A stretch of 64,000 bases of DNA from Psychrobacter aquimaris (GCF_016107525.1 NZ_JABASR010000004.1:124001-188000), one strand, 5' to 3'. Positions 1-11,482 are shown, numbered from the stretch's first letter. Program-made: numbers and translations. The notes: a model not told the origin generated them from the letters alone.

Positions 1-925
1 CACCGTAATCAGACTTAGCGGCTTTTTCTTGTAGCGCCCCTGTGACCAGCGCCTGTAGGTCACCGCTGAGATCATCCCATGTCCACGTACAATCGGCGCT
101 ATTATGCGCTTGAATTAAATCACCTGCTTCGTGGCGACTGCCAGCCCAATCATCGACAATAACCATACGACTGCTGGCGATAACATCATTACTTATCTCT
201 TTCATCGAAGGCTGATAAGCGCCAACTGCGTTGATATGCACATCAGATTTAATATGACTGAGATCAAATAAACCTTCAGTCGCGCGGGTTGCGACGTTGA
301 TAACGTCCGCATCACGGACAGCATCATTAATATCTTCGAAAACAGTTAGAGTAACGTCCCATTGCGGATAATCACGAGTGAATTTCGCTTTAAAAGTCTC
401 AGCACCTTCCCTACTTCTATTCCATAAGTACACTGTTTTAATCTCAGGACGTACTGTCAAGACCGCATGTAATTGCTCATAAGCCATACCGCCACAACCT
501 ACAACTGCCACACTTTGGCAATCAGGGCTTGCCATATATTTGGTCGCAATACCCGACAATGCTGCCGTACGCACTTGGGTAATATAAACCCCATCCATAA
601 TTGCCAATATCTCACCATTATCATTATTTGATACGGTAATAATCGCCGTTGTAGTTGGTAGATTACGGCTCGGATTGTCAGGACAAATGGTGACCAGCTT
701 GACGGCTGTATACTCGTTTTTACCATCATAAATCGTTGCGGGCATTGATAAATGCGAACCTGAACTGCGTGCGTCATCTTCACTAAAAGTTTCAATGACC
801 AAACGTTCAGGTGCTTTGATCCAATCGGGATGTGCTGCCTGCTGATGTAACAGTGCTTCTATCACACCAATGGCGGCTTGCATACTGAGATGTTCGGTCA
901 CGACTGCTTGGTTTAGTAGTTGCAA
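1..925 (-). CDS. Ornithine cyclodeaminase/mu-crystallin family protein (partial, 3' end beyond window)
   Basis: The minus strand stays open from a TTG at 925-923 to the window edge, giving about 308 residues without a stop. An AGGAG ribosome site lies 8 nt before this TTG. The translation fits the NAD(P)-dependent ornithine cyclodeaminase/mu-crystallin family: an N-terminal substrate region, then a Rossmann nucleotide-binding turn (VGCGGMA) near residues 140-146 and a conserved VNVATRATEG-type stretch. Family members include ornithine cyclodeaminase, alanine dehydrogenase and pyrroline-2-carboxylate reductase, and the substrate cannot be told from sequence. It lies 61 nt downstream of the AEC transporter gene on the same strand, so the two may form a transport-plus-metabolism operon. 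The C-terminus is missing, so activity cannot be judged. Confidence 0.82.
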   Translation of the reverse strand, partial: MQLLNQAVVTEHLSMQAAIGVIEALLHQQAAHPDWIKAPERLVIETFSEDDARSSGSHLSMPATIYDGKNEYTAVKLVTICPDNPSRNLPTTTAIITVSNNDNGEILAIMDGVYITQVRTAALSGIATKYMASPDCQSVAVVGCGGMAYEQLHAVLTVRPEIKTVYLWNRSREGAETFKAKFTRDYPQWDVTLTVFEDINDAVRDADVINVATRATEGLFDLSHIKSDVHINAVGAYQPSMKEISNDVIASSRMVIVDDWAGSRHEAGDLIQAHNSADCTWTWDDLSGDLQALVTGALQEKAAKSDYG

Positions 926-986
926 TTTGAGTACTCCTATTCATGGGTTTATTATTAGGGCGTGTTTTATCATGCTAAAACGGCTA

Positions 987-1946
987 TTACATTAATCCTA
1001 ACCCGCGTAGTATTGCCGCACCAATTGCCATTCCAAACATGCCTACAACGGTGGTAAAAGCTAAGATATTGGCTGCTAATATATCATTGCCACCCATGGC
1101 TTTTGCCATCACGTAGCTGGCGGCAGCTGTTGGTGAGGCTACCATCAAAAACAATACACCCATATGCACACCTGATAGCCCAAAACCAAATCCAATCGCA
1201 ATAGCGATCAATGGAGCAACGATAATACGACCAATACTGGCCTGCATGGACAAGCCTGAAGGGTGCAACATCGACTTTAAATCAATACTCGCACCAGCGC
1301 AAATCAGCGCTAATGGCAATGCCACTGCGGCCAGTAAGTCACCCGTAGTATGAATCACACCCGTAATAGGCGGCAGCGGTAACGCTTTATAAGCAAATGC
1401 CGCTACCAATGCGATGATCAATGGATTCGTGAATAGTTTTTTGACAATCATAGTACTGCGACTGAGCCATGTATCATCCACACTTTTAGACACACGGCTG
1501 AGGGTAATAACCGCTAAGATATTAAATAATATCGTCACCACACCCATATAGACAGCGCCGATGCTTAAGCCCCGTTCTCCGTAGGCATTAGCAACCGTTG
1601 CCAGTCCAATAATGGCCATGTTACTCCGAAATATCCCTTGTACAAACACCCCTTGATCAGCAGGCTTACTCACAAAATATTTGGCGTAAATCTCTGCACC
1701 TATAAACAAGATGAATGTCACTAAAATACCAGCCACTATCAGCGTGATTTGTTTGCTGTAATCAACATCACTGTCGACGACGCTAAAGAAAAGTAAACAT
1801 GGCAAACAGTAATTAAAGACAAAGCTCGATGCCTGATCAATAAAAGTCTGGCTCGCCTCACCGCGTCTCTGCATAAAAAAACCCAGCCACATTAAGGCAA
1901 GGTTGGGCAAGACAATGGTAATAGCAAAGACAATAGCATCAATCAT
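987..1946 (-). CDS. AEC-family transporter (auxin efflux carrier / malonate permease type)
   Basis: This 319-residue inner-membrane protein is almost entirely hydrophobic, with about ten predicted membrane segments in two groups split by a hydrophilic loop near the middle. The N-terminal PNLALMWLGFF region and the C-terminal SPTAAASYVMAKAMGG stretch are typical of AEC transporters, which export or exchange organic anions or amino-acid-like compounds. The ATG at 1946 follows a weak GAG-containing ribosome site. The cyclodeaminase-family gene lies 61 nt downstream on the same strand, suggesting a shared transcript and perhaps an amino-acid-related substrate. That substrate is inference. Confidence 0.85.
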   Translation of the reverse strand: MIDAIVFAITIVLPNLALMWLGFFMQRRGEASQTFIDQASSFVFNYCLPCLLFFSVVDSDVDYSKQITLIVAGILVTFILFIGAEIYAKYFVSKPADQGVFVQGIFRSNMAIIGLATVANAYGERGLSIGAVYMGVVTILFNILAVITLSRVSKSVDDTWLSRSTMIVKKLFTNPLIIALVAAFAYKALPLPPITGVIHTTGDLLAAVALPLALICAGASIDLKSMLHPSGLSMQASIGRIIVAPLIAIAIGFGFGLSGVHMGVLFLMVASPTAAASYVMAKAMGGNDILAANILAFTTVVGMFGMAIGAAILRGLGLM

Positions 1947-2165
1947 AAATAGGCTCAGTTCGGTGACAAGCCCATCATGATATGGACATCAGCGAGATAA
2001 ATTAATAATGAATAAGGAGGGTAATATAGTCGCCACAGTGTAGTTATAAATACGTTAACTATGGCAATCTGTGAACCTAGTATAGAGACAAAGCAGTAAG
2101 CAAAACAAGGTTATAAACTGCTTTCTTTTATGATTGTTTTATTTACATTATTTTATTTATGATAA

Positions 2166-2199
2166 AAAAGCCCGTAACGAGATGTCGTTACGGGCTTTT
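2166..2199 (-). terminator. Bidirectional intrinsic terminator downstream of mnmG
   Basis: A perfect 15-bp stem (2166-2180 with 2185-2199) with a 4-nt loop has a run of A on one side and T on the other. It ends leftward transcription from mnmG and isolates the AEC transporter gene. Confidence 0.9.
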
Positions 2200-2229
2200 T
2201 GCATACTACTTATATTTTTTGTGCTGCTA

Positions 2230-4125
2230 TTATGAATCTAAGGCTGCCTTTGCTTTTTTCTGTTTTTTCACCGTCATAGCTAATAATTGAATGGCCGCAG
2301 GCGTCACACCACTGACTCGTCCAGCTTGAGCAAGTGTCGCAGGACGTACTTGCGTCAATTTCTGTACAATCTCATTTGATAAGCCTGATACCACGCTATA
2401 ATCAAAGTCCATTGGCAGCGCCGTATTTTCTAGACGCTTCATCTGATCAATATCTTCTTGCTGACGATCAATATAGCCCGCGTATTTGACAGAAATCTCT
2501 ATCTGCTCACCCACTTGGGCATCAACTGTTGAGTCAGTGATAGCAGCAATATCCGCAAAGTGGATCTGCGGACGCTTCAGTAAATCAAAAGCAGTTGCCT
2601 CTTTCGACAGCACCTCGCCCGTTTGCTCTGTCACTTTTTTGCCTAATGCATTGGCAGGGGTTGCCCACATATCTTTTAAACGTGAGGTTTCCGTAGTGAT
2701 GGCTTCCATTTTTTCTTGATACGCTTGCCAGCGCACATCGTCAACCAAACCAAGCTTGCGACCCGTTTCAGTCAAGCGTTGATCCGCATTGTCTTCGCGT
2801 AGTAATAAACGATATTCTGCACGGCTAGTAAACATACGATATGGCTCGGTCGTACCATGCGTAATCAAATCATCAACCAATACACCAAGATACGCTTCAT
2901 CACGGCGCGGTGTCCACGTCTCAAACTCACTATTATTAGTGGTAACAAGTGCCGCATTAGTACCTGCTAGTAGACCCTGCACACCCGCTTCTTCATAGCC
3001 AGTCGTCCCATTGATTTGCCCAGCGAAGTATAAACGATCAATAGATTTGGTTTCGAGCGTTGGCTTTAGATTTTGCGGATCAAAGTAATCATACTCAATG
3101 GCATAACCTGGACGGGTAATATGGGCGTTTTCTAAGCCTTTCATACTATGAATAAAGTCTAACTGCACATCAAATGGCAAACTGGTTGAGATACCATTCG
3201 GATATAACTCATGCGTGGTCAAGCCTTCTGGTTCGATAAAGATCTGATGGCTGTCTTTATCCGCGAAACGATGAATTTTATCTTCGATAGACGGACAATA
3301 ACGTGGGCCTACACCTTCGATTTTTCCAGAGAACATCGGTGAGCGATCAAGGTTTTCACGGATAATATCGTGGGTACGCGCATTGGTATGAGTGATATAG
3401 CAGTTGACCTGCTCAGGATGCATAGAGACGTCGCCCATATAGCTCATCACTGGTAGCGGAGTATCACCTGGCTGTACGGTCATTACACTGAAGTCGACAG
3501 TACGCGCATCAATACGTGCTGGCGTGCCTGTTTTTAAACGACCCACTGGTAGCTTAAGCTCACGCAAACGGTCAGCAAGCTTGATAGAAGGCTGATCCCC
3601 TGCACGTCCACCATTTGAGTTTTCTAGGCCGATATGAATAACTCCACCTAAAAAAGTCCCTGAAGTTAATACAACCGTTTCAGTCTTAAAAACAATACCT
3701 GTAGAAGTCACAACAGCCGTTGCACGACCATTTTCCACCAAGATATCATCAGCGGCTTGCTGAAATAAGTCAAGGTTTGGCTGATTTTCTAGCGTATGAC
3801 GAATGGCTGCTTTATAAAGGATACGATCTGCTTGTGCACGCGTGGCACGCACTGCAGCACCTTTACGGCTATTCAATACGCGAAACTGAATACCAGCTTT
3901 ATCGGTTGCTAGAGCCATCGCACCACCCAACGCATCAATCTCACGTACTAGGTGTGACTTGCCGATGCCACCAATCGCTGGATTACAACTCATCTGCCCG
4001 AGCGTCTCAATATTATGTGTCAACAGCAAGGTCTGCGCACCCATACGTGCGGCTGCCAAAGCAGCTTCTGTGCCAGCATGACCACCACCGATCACTACCA
4101 CGTCGTAATTTTTTGGGTATTGCAT
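2230..4125 (-). CDS. mnmG: tRNA uridine-5-carboxymethylaminomethyl(34) synthesis enzyme MnmG
   Basis: MnmG (GidA) works with MnmE to install the cmnm5 group on U34 of certain tRNAs, using FAD, NADH and a folate cofactor in the cytoplasm. The 631-residue length is the family norm. The FAD-binding glycine motif (GGGHAGTEA, about residues 13-21) opens the protein, and the [14 protein letters not shown] signature is present near residue 370. The C-terminal region contains the conserved [11 protein letters not shown] stretch expected for the MnmE/tRNA-contacting part. The ATG at 4125 has a GAGGCG ribosome site. A strong terminator follows at 2166-2199. The partner gene mnmE is not in the window. 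A 159-residue plus-strand frame over its 5' end is a shadow. Confidence 0.97.
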   Translation of the reverse strand: MQYPKNYDVVVIGGGHAGTEAALAAARMGAQTLLLTHNIETLGQMSCNPAIGGIGKSHLVREIDALGGAMALATDKAGIQFRVLNSRKGAAVRATRAQADRILYKAAIRHTLENQPNLDLFQQAADDILVENGRATAVVTSTGIVFKTETVVLTSGTFLGGVIHIGLENSNGGRAGDQPSIKLADRLRELKLPVGRLKTGTPARIDARTVDFSVMTVQPGDTPLPVMSYMGDVSMHPEQVNCYITHTNARTHDIIRENLDRSPMFSGKIEGVGPRYCPSIEDKIHRFADKDSHQIFIEPEGLTTHELYPNGISTSLPFDVQLDFIHSMKGLENAHITRPGYAIEYDYFDPQNLKPTLETKSIDRLYFAGQINGTTGYEEAGVQGLLAGTNAALVTTNNSEFETWTPRRDEAYLGVLVDDLITHGTTEPYRMFTSRAEYRLLLREDNADQRLTETGRKLGLVDDVRWQAYQEKMEAITTETSRLKDMWATPANALGKKVTEQTGEVLSKEATAFDLLKRPQIHFADIAAITDSTVDAQVGEQIEISVKYAGYIDRQQEDIDQMKRLENTALPMDFDYSVVSGLSNEIVQKLTQVRPATLAQAGRVSGVTPAAIQLLAMTVKKQKKAKAALDS

Positions 4126-4380
4126 ATACGCCTCACTTGACTCATAACGCTACCGTTAGCCAAAACCTATTATCAAATAGCATGGTGATTGGTAAATAAA
4201 CGTCAGTCGGATTTAAAAAGTTAACGACTTAGAAAAGCCGTTAGATATTGGATTGCTAACCCATCATTATAACAATTTTTTGATGCTTAAAAAACGACAG
4301 AGTAAAAACTATTCATATTAAATGTTAAACATCATCATTAAATTTAGTCACTAGAAACCTAGTAACTTAATAACTAGCAT
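4126..4380. other. AT-rich spacer, no gene seen
   Basis: This spacer lies between the mnmG start and the end of the unknown gene. It should hold the mnmG promoter. No convincing terminator, RNA gene or additional frame was seen. Confidence 0.5.
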
Positions 4381-4911
4381 CTAGTTACCAGGGCTCAGCG
4401 GAACAATTTGATCTGATTGACCACTGCTCAGCATATGCTGACTGCCATAGCCTTCTGGATTAATCTGTAAATAAGCATTCATCAAGCCAATGGCATCACC
4501 ATCATTACTGGCCAAAATTTGCTCTTTAATCATGTCCACTGGTGGTAATAGCAAGTTTTTAAGCAATGCCAGACGCTGCTGGTTGTCGCCTTTATTAACG
4601 ACCAACTCAATAAGTTGACGCGCATCGATAGGTAAATCTGGCGTATTCTGTGCCAATAATGCTAAATGGTAAGCACCCGCAGAATCTTGATCCGCGACGA
4701 TGCGCTGCTCAATAGCGATATAGGTCGCTTCTGTCGCACCGCCTGCCACACTAAGCTGATGAATACACTTCAGTGCTGAATTGGCTTCGTTGCTTGCAAT
4801 CTCAATAATACGCGTGGATTCGTTTTTTAATCGCTCACGGCGCTTTTCAATGGCTGCTTGCTCAGCAGCTTCTTTTTGCGCGTCTGACTGGTCAACTTCT
4901 TGATGATTCAT
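4381..4911 (-). CDS. Conserved hypothetical protein, 176 residues
   Basis: I do not recognise a family. The protein starts with a charged, Glu/Ala/Lys-rich helical segment (about residues 1-45). A largely alpha-helical middle follows, and the tail is a flexible Gly/Ser/Gln-rich stretch ending in PGN. There is no signal peptide or membrane segment, so it is probably cytoplasmic. The ATG at 4911 follows an AGAGAAG ribosome site. Codon use resembles the neighbouring housekeeping genes. A hairpin at 5040-5074 separates it from grxD, so it is probably transcribed alone. It may be a lineage-specific protein. Confidence 0.7.
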   Translation of the reverse strand: MNHQEVDQSDAQKEAAEQAAIEKRRERLKNESTRIIEIASNEANSALKCIHQLSVAGGATEATYIAIEQRIVADQDSAGAYHLALLAQNTPDLPIDARQLIELVVNKGDNQQRLALLKNLLLPPVDMIKEQILASNDGDAIGLMNAYLQINPEGYGSQHMLSSGQSDQIVPLSPGN

Positions 4912-5006
4912 AAGCTTCTCTTATTATATGTATGATAATTACCTTGGACACTATATGGGGGTAAATCCTACAAAAACAATGAAGCCTAAATACCCTGACG
5001 CGTAGA

Positions 5007-5038
5007 GACAATAATATAGACAATAATATAGACAATAA
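5007..5038. repeat. 12-bp tandem repeat, about 2.7 copies
   Basis: The unit GACAATAATATA occurs at 5007-5018 and 5019-5030, then partially at 5031-5038. It lies in the spacer between the unknown gene and grxD, just upstream of a hairpin. Confidence 0.8.
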
Positions 5039-5039
5039 A

Positions 5040-5074
5040 AAACCCAAACAGCCATTAAATGACTACTTGGGTTT
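5040..5074 (-). terminator. Probable terminator downstream of grxD
   Basis: Arms AAACCCAA (5040-5047) and TTGGGTTT (5067-5074) enclose an inner, imperfectly paired segment. On the minus strand the stem is followed by a T-rich run, which fits termination of grxD transcripts. Confidence 0.55.
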
Positions 5075-5138
5075 ACTGTGCTTGTACCTTACAAAATTTA
5101 TTTGGATATCAAAAGTATTCAAATAACATTCTTAAGTA

Positions 5139-5489
5139 TTAAGCAGCAGGACTGTTTGCTTCAACCAATGGCTTTAACTCGCCTGATTGATACATTTGCA
5201 AGATGATGTCTGATCCACCCATCAACTCGCCATCGATCCATAATTGTGGAAACGTTGGCCAGTTAGCAACTTTTGGTAACGTTGCACGGATTTCTGGATT
5301 TTCTAAAATATTCACAAAGGCAAATGGACGACCAATCTGAGTCAACACTTCAATAGAGCGTGCTGAAAACCCACACTGCGGAAATTGCGGCGTACCTTTC
5401 ATGTAAATAATAACTTTATTATCGCGGATTTGATCACGGATCAATTGTTCAACGTCGTTTGCAGCAGTATTTGGGGTTTGCTCACTCAT
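5139..5489 (-). CDS. grxD: Monothiol glutaredoxin GrxD (Grx4 type)
   Basis: This 116-residue cytoplasmic protein is a single-domain monothiol glutaredoxin with the CGFS active site at residues 39-42. Nearby are the KGTPQFPQCGFS context, the WPTFPQLWIDGELMGG stretch (cis-Pro and GSH-binding region) and a C-terminal helix. Family members bind a [2Fe-2S] cluster with glutathione, often with a BolA partner, and supply clusters to acceptor proteins. The ATG at 5489 has a TAGGAG site. ispF lies about 190 nt upstream on the same strand, but that gap suggests separate promoters. Confidence 0.95.
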   Translation of the reverse strand: MSEQTPNTAANDVEQLIRDQIRDNKVIIYMKGTPQFPQCGFSARSIEVLTQIGRPFAFVNILENPEIRATLPKVANWPTFPQLWIDGELMGGSDIILQMYQSGELKPLVEANSPAA

Positions 5490-5644
5490 AAAAGCTCCTA
5501 TTGATAAAGCGGTTCATTAAAATGATTATTTGTATTACAAAATAATTATGTGAATATATAGCTGATACATGGGGTGATTGCCCCTGTATTACAAGCATTA
5601 TTTTATACTGTTTTAGCCAGTCGCTACCTTGCTAGGTTCGCCAT

Positions 5645-5699
5645 CATTAGGGACGAACAGCATTAGGGACGAACAGCATTAGGGACGAACAGCATTAGG
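5645..5699. repeat. 16-bp tandem repeat overlapping the end of ispF (3.4 copies)
   Basis: The unit CATTAGGGACGAACAG is repeated perfectly at 5645-5660, 5661-5676 and 5677-5692, with a partial copy at 5693-5699. On the minus strand the first-read copy encodes the last residues of IspF (PNAVRP). Because 16 is not a multiple of three, the next copy puts a TAA in frame. Confidence 0.9.
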
Positions 5700-6179
5700 C
5701 ACTAATAATACCACGGCATTGGCCATGATGCCCTCTTGTCGACCAGTAAATCCCAATTTTTCAGTGGTGGTGGCTTTTACACTGATATTACTGATAGCCG
5801 TTTGTAAGTCACTAGCAATATTATCGCGCATCGCTTGATTGTGCGGTGCTAGCTTTGGACGCTCACACATCACAGTGATATCGGCATTGCCTAGGCTGTA
5901 ACCGGCCTCTTGCACTTTACTATAGACATAACGTAGCAAGACTCGAGAATCCAAGCCTGCATGGGCAGCATCCGTATCAGGAAAATGCTGACCGATATCT
6001 CCAAGCGCCAATGCACCAAGCAGTGCATCAGCAAGTGCATGCAGCACCACATCTCCATCAGAGTGTGCGAGCAAACTGTGAGTGTGCTCAATCGGCACCC
6101 CTGCTAGCATCACATATTGCTGCTGCTGACCATTATTATGAAAAGCGTGAACGTCGATACCTTGACCAATTTTTATCAT
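5679..6179 (-). CDS. ispF: 2-C-methyl-D-erythritol 2,4-cyclodiphosphate synthase
   Basis: IspF catalyses the cyclisation step of the MEP isoprenoid pathway, releasing CMP, as a homotrimer with a divalent metal at each active site. The 166-residue protein shows the metal-binding DVH motif at residues 9-11, the [18 protein letters not shown] stretch from residue 39, and the [10 protein letters not shown] signature at about 61-70. The C-terminal [17 protein letters not shown] segment is also typical. The last six or seven residues and the stop codon lie in a 16-bp tandem repeat, so the extreme C-terminus is lineage-specific. The ATG at 6179 has only a weak upstream purine stretch. Confidence 0.95.
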   Translation of the reverse strand: MIKIGQGIDVHAFHNNGQQQQYVMLAGVPIEHTHSLLAHSDGDVVLHALADALLGALALGDIGQHFPDTDAAHAGLDSRVLLRYVYSKVQEAGYSLGNADITVMCERPKLAPHNQAMRDNIASDLQTAISNISVKATTTEKLGFTGRQEGIMANAVVLLVPNAVRP

Positions 6180-6293
6180 TATTATTCCAAGATAAGTTAA
6201 AGGTAATTAAAATAATTCAAAACCACTATCTGTATTTTCAAAGCTATTTTACTAGCAGCCAGACACCATCGGTCGCCACCAGTTTCAATTAAC

Positions 6294-6302
6294 TGGTATA
6301 AT
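6294..6302 (+). promoter_or_regulatory. Candidate extended -10 promoter for mnmA
   Basis: TGGTATAAT at 6294-6302 matches an extended -10 element, about 130 nt before the mnmA start. No good -35 element is visible. Confidence 0.4.
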
Positions 6303-6431
6303 ATGACGTTTATTTTATCATAATACCCAATCCAAAAGAAAAACTGTCCCTATCAACTTGCTGAGGCTATAAATCGTAGTCGGTGCACGGATTTTTATCG
6401 ACGTTTTAAATTTTTGAAAAGGTATAAATAG

Positions 6432-7670
6432 TTGAGCCGTTTTATGTCAGCCATGCCAAACACCTCAAGCATCACCACTTCTGAGTCTTTCAATGCTCAT
6501 CGCCCTCTAACCCTTGCGGATATTGACAATCCTAGCACTAAGCATGTGATCGTTGGTATGTCAGGTGGGGTCGATTCTTCTGTATCAGCCGTTTTACTTC
6601 AGCAGGCAGGCTTTAAAGTCGAAGGTCTGTTTATGAAAAACTGGGAAGAAGATGACGGCACCGAATACTGTACGGCTATGGATGACCTAGCAGACGCACA
6701 AGCGGTGTGTGACAAAATCGGTATCAAGTTGCACACCGCTAACTTCGCAATGGAATATTGGGACCGCGTTTTTGAGCATTTTTTAGCGGAATATAAAGCG
6801 GGTCGTACGCCAAATCCTGATATCTTGTGCAACAAAGAAATCAAGTTTAAAGCATTTTTAGACTATGCTTTGACGCTAGGTGCAGATTACATCGCCACTG
6901 GTCACTATACGCGCCGCAGCGTAAATTACAAAAATAACAACGGCGCTGAAGTTGCGCAGCTATTACGCGGGCTTGATAACAATAAAGACCAAAGTTACTT
7001 TTTACATGCGGTTGGCGGCGATAAAATCGCTAAGACGCTGTTCCCCGTTGGTGAGCTTGAAAAGCCTGTTGTACGTCAAATTGCTGAAGAACATGACTTG
7101 ATTACCGCCAACAAAAAGGATTCAACCGGTATCTGCTTTATTGGTGAGCGCCGTTTTAAAGACTTTTTGCAACAGTACTTGCCCGCTCAAAAAGGCGATA
7201 TCGTCACTGACGATGGTCATATCATCGGTCAACATGATGGCTTGATGTATTACACGTTAGGTCAGCGTGGCGGTATTGGTATTGGTGGTGTCAAAGACCG
7301 TCCTGAAGAGCCTTGGTTTGTATTGGCAAAAGACTTGGACAACAACCGTTTGATCGTTGGACAAGGTCACGAGCATCCCATGATGCTTAGTAATGAGTTG
7401 CAAGCTTATAAGCTCGATTGGATCGACGGTCTGCCCCCTGCCGATATATTTAGCGAAGACGGCTTACGTTGTATGGCAAAATCGCGCTATCGTCAGCCAG
7501 ACCAAGCCTGTCGTGTGTTTGCTGTTGATGATAAAGGATTGGAAGTAAGAGTGATATTTGATGCGCCGCAACGTGCAGTAACGCCAGGTCAGTCAGCAGT
7601 CTTCTATATTGATGAGGTTTGTTTGGGCGGCGGCGTCATCGCCTCTATTGATGCGCCATGTAGATTTTAA
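6432..7670 (+). CDS. mnmA: tRNA-specific 2-thiouridylase MnmA
   Basis: MnmA adenylates U34 of tRNA-Lys/Glu/Gln and thiolates it with sulfur delivered by the Tus relay, giving s2U34. This complements the MnmG modification encoded nearby on the other strand. The PP-loop ATP-binding motif SGGVDSS is at residues 44-50. The catalytic-cysteine regions (ILCNKEIKF and [10 protein letters not shown]) and the [10 protein letters not shown] loop are present. At 412 residues it is longer than the roughly 360-380 usual, owing to an N-terminal extension of about 35 residues. The TTG at 6432 lies 9 nt after AAAAGGT. ATG codons at 6444 and 6453 are alternatives, but their spacing to that site is poorer. Confidence 0.95.
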   Translation: MSRFMSAMPNTSSITTSESFNAHRPLTLADIDNPSTKHVIVGMSGGVDSSVSAVLLQQAGFKVEGLFMKNWEEDDGTEYCTAMDDLADAQAVCDKIGIKLHTANFAMEYWDRVFEHFLAEYKAGRTPNPDILCNKEIKFKAFLDYALTLGADYIATGHYTRRSVNYKNNNGAEVAQLLRGLDNNKDQSYFLHAVGGDKIAKTLFPVGELEKPVVRQIAEEHDLITANKKDSTGICFIGERRFKDFLQQYLPAQKGDIVTDDGHIIGQHDGLMYYTLGQRGGIGIGGVKDRPEEPWFVLAKDLDNNRLIVGQGHEHPMMLSNELQAYKLDWIDGLPPADIFSEDGLRCMAKSRYRQPDQACRVFAVDDKGLEVRVIFDAPQRAVTPGQSAVFYIDEVCLGGGVIASIDAPCRF

Positions 7671-7874
7671 GTGCTTCCTAAAATTGCAATCTAAAACACA
7701 GATGTTGATGCAGTGAATAGCATAGTTTTAACGAGCTTCAACAGCGCTTTATTTGAATAGACCGCTTTTTTAATATCATATTTCTGCTATATTACGCGCA
7801 ACGATTTCGACGTCGTTTTTTATATGGTAATTTTTTATCTAGACTCTTGCAGTTTTTTATTTCATAACTACTGA

Positions 7875-9275
<1,401 letters not shown>

Positions 9276-9318
9276 TCATTAGCTATTAATAATAACTAAT
9301 GATTAGACAAGCGTACAA

Positions 9319-9957
9319 ATGCCTCGAAACGTCAACTCTGTGATTGTCAGTACTATGGCGGTATTTATCGTCATGGTGCTGGCAAGCATTGCGCCTCTAG
9401 ATTGGTCAAGTTACCTGCTGCATCAACTGGGTACACTGCTTTTTTTAGCATTAATACTCGTTGCCTATCGCTATTGGTATATCAGCTCGCGCTCTTATGT
9501 GCTTGCTGTCATATTTCTATTCATTCATATTATCGGCGCACGCTATTTATATTCGTATGTACCTTACGATGATTGGACACAACAGCTATTCGGCGTACAA
9601 CTGGGCGAATTTTTTGGTTGGCAGCGTAATATGTATGACAGGCTGGTACATTTTAGCTATGGACTGTTGCTATTCAATGCGATGGTTGAAAGCGCAAAAT
9701 TTATCTTTAAGATTCGATCAGTCAAACTTTTAATAGCCATTGCGCTCATGATGAATATGTCATCAAGTCTGCTTTACGAGCTCATTGAATGGGGAATTGC
9801 GACAACGTTGTCACCGGAAGCCGCTGAAGCTTATAATGGTCAACAAGGTGATATTTGGGATGCCCACAAAGACATGGCTTTAGCATTACTCGGTGGGCTA
9901 ATTGCAGCAGCGATGGTTCTTTTTCAAACCCGTAAACGATCTATGATCAAATTATAA
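9319..9957 (+). CDS. DUF2238 family inner-membrane protein (YjdF-like)
   Basis: This 212-residue protein has about six hydrophobic segments. Several conserved features identify the DUF2238/YjdF family: the YSYVPYDDW motif near residue 75, an RLVHFSYGLL stretch, an ELIEWG helix (all potentially in or near the membrane), and the GQQGDIWDAHKDMALALLGG motif near the C-terminus. The function of the family is unknown. The conserved Asp, His and Glu residues in membrane-proximal positions suggest metal or proton chemistry, which is inference. It follows purB closely and converges with the small lipoprotein gene at 9959, with a single base between the two stops. Confidence 0.82.
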   Translation: MPRNVNSVIVSTMAVFIVMVLASIAPLDWSSYLLHQLGTLLFLALILVAYRYWYISSRSYVLAVIFLFIHIIGARYLYSYVPYDDWTQQLFGVQLGEFFGWQRNMYDRLVHFSYGLLLFNAMVESAKFIFKIRSVKLLIAIALMMNMSSSLLYELIEWGIATTLSPEAAEAYNGQQGDIWDAHKDMALALLGGLIAAAMVLFQTRKRSMIKL

Positions 9958-9958
9958 A

Positions 9959-10144
9959 TCAATCTTCTTTTTTGTCATCATCACTATCGCCCGGTATGAT
10001 TGCTTTACCGACAGCGACGGTGCCTTTGACCACACCCTTGGTCGTTTTATAAGCAATTTTAGCTGGTACGGTTACTATCTTGTGCACACAGGCTTGTAGT
10101 AAAAACACACTAGCGATGATGACGATAAAATGCAGTTTTTTCAT
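9959..10144 (-). CDS. Small lipoprotein, 61 residues
   Basis: A lipoprotein signal peptide is clear: positively charged MKK, a hydrophobic core, and the lipobox LLQAC with Cys19 as the lipidation site. The mature part is short and basic (repeated Lys/Val/Gly), with an acidic-lysine tail (DSDDDKKED). I recognise the general type of small entericidin-like or NF038104-type lipoproteins but no function. Its stop is one base from the convergent stop of the DUF2238 gene. The ATG at 10144 is preceded by AGGAAA. Confidence 0.75.
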   Translation of the reverse strand: MKKLHFIVIIASVFLLQACVHKIVTVPAKIAYKTTKGVVKGTVAVGKAIIPGDSDDDKKED

Positions 10145-10309
10145 AAATTTCCTACGATTAATTGAATGCGCTGACGATAATCATCATTTAAGTGATGGCC
10201 ATCTGTTAGGTGATAATCATAAACTATTAAAACCGTCCTATAAAGCAATCCTTACTTTTAATCTCATACTCCATTAATATCACACCTATTTACAGACACG
10301 GATTTACCC

Positions 10310-11482
10310 ATGACCTCTACACCTCTTTGTTTACCCGACTCTATCACTCCTGAGCAATTTTTAAGCGAATACTGGCAAAAAAAGCCACTCTTGATTAAAC
10401 AAGGTTTGCCACAGCTAATTGGCATGTTTGAACCCGACGACATGCTTGGTCTAGCCTTAGAAGAAGACGCCTCGGCGCGTTTACTCACTCAAGCAGCAAA
10501 TAAAAAAGAAGGTCAAGCGCAGTGGCAACTCAAAAAGAGCCCACTAAGCGAAAATGATTTTGAGAACCTGCCAGAACAGTGGACAGTGCTGGTGCAGAAT
10601 ATGGAACAGTGGTCACCTGAGCTTGGTCAATTGTGGCAAACCTTTGACTTTATTCCGCAATGGCAACGTGATGACATCATGGTTTCCTATGCGCCAAAAG
10701 GTGGTTCAGTCGGCAAACACTATGACGATTATGATGTGTTTTTAGCGCAAGGGTTTGGGGCTAGACGTTGGCAACTGGGCAAATTCTGTGATAAAAATAC
10801 CGAGTTTGTCGCCGATGAGCCGATTCGATTGTTTGATGATATGGGCGAGATTATCTTTGATGAGATACTAGAGGCAGGTGACGTCCTTTATGTACCGCCA
10901 AAGCTGTCGCACTTTGGTGTCGCAGAAGATGACTGTTTGACTTTCTCTTTTGGCTGTCGTCGTCCAAACTTGATGCAAATCATCGACAGCTTAGCTGATA
11001 TCGCCACCAACGACAGCGATTTATTTATCCCAATGCTGCTGCCACAAGCGCTGCAAGCATCAGGTAATTTGCAAACGAGCAGCATCAATGCAATCAAAGA
11101 TCAGCTATTACAAATGCTACAGTCTGAGCGTGGTGATGACATCATTCGTCAAGCAGTTTCTGAAGTCGTCAGCAAGCGCCAATATGATGCGCTGATGCCA
11201 GAGGATACACTGGATACGGATGAGCTAATGCAAGCTCTAGCAGAAGGTGCCACATTACAAGCGGACTATAGCAATCGTTTGCTCTATAGCCAGACTAATG
11301 ATGGCATCGTACTATATGCCAATGGTCAGCGCATCGACGGGCTTGACGAGGCAGCAATAGCGGTATTGGTGCGTCTGGCTAATGGCGAACACCTAAATAA
11401 TCAAGATATCACCGATGTTGATACAGATGATTTGAGCGAATGGCTAGAGAACGGTTGGGTATGGATTGATATTGCTGAATAA
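10310..11482 (+). CDS. roxA: Ribosomal protein uL16 3-hydroxylase (RoxA/YcfD-like JmjC cupin)
   Basis: YcfD/RoxA-type enzymes are Fe(II)/2-oxoglutarate oxygenases that hydroxylate an arginine of ribosomal protein L16. The 390-residue length fits the family: a JmjC cupin domain in the first half, then a dimerisation helix region and a winged-helix-like C-terminal domain. Metal ligands are visible as H-Y-D in GKHYDDYDVF near residue 137 and a second His in KLSHFG near residue 199. The opening phrase EQFLSEYWQKKPLLIKQ is the usual family start. A terminator follows at 11521-11560. The biochemical assignment is by family, not shown by the sequence alone. Confidence 0.88.
   Translation: MTSTPLCLPDSITPEQFLSEYWQKKPLLIKQGLPQLIGMFEPDDMLGLALEEDASARLLTQAANKKEGQAQWQLKKSPLSENDFENLPEQWTVLVQNMEQWSPELGQLWQTFDFIPQWQRDDIMVSYAPKGGSVGKHYDDYDVFLAQGFGARRWQLGKFCDKNTEFVADEPIRLFDDMGEIIFDEILEAGDVLYVPPKLSHFGVAEDDCLTFSFGCRRPNLMQIIDSLADIATNDSDLFIPMLLPQALQASGNLQTSSINAIKDQLLQMLQSERGDDIIRQAVSEVVSKRQYDALMPEDTLDTDELMQALAEGATLQADYSNRLLYSQTNDGIVLYANGQRIDGLDEAAIAVLVRLANGEHLNNQDITDVDTDDLSEWLENGWVWIDIAE

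Noticed and set aside
499..795. 98-residue minus-strand frame
   Set aside because: It is a shifted frame inside the ornithine cyclodeaminase-family gene, whose own frame is open across the whole region.
3720..4199. 159-residue plus-strand frame
   Set aside because: It lies opposite the well-supported mnmG gene, has no ribosome site and no recognisable family features.
10080..10277. 65-residue plus-strand frame over the small lipoprotein gene
   Set aside because: It is antisense to a clear lipobox-containing gene and has no independent support.
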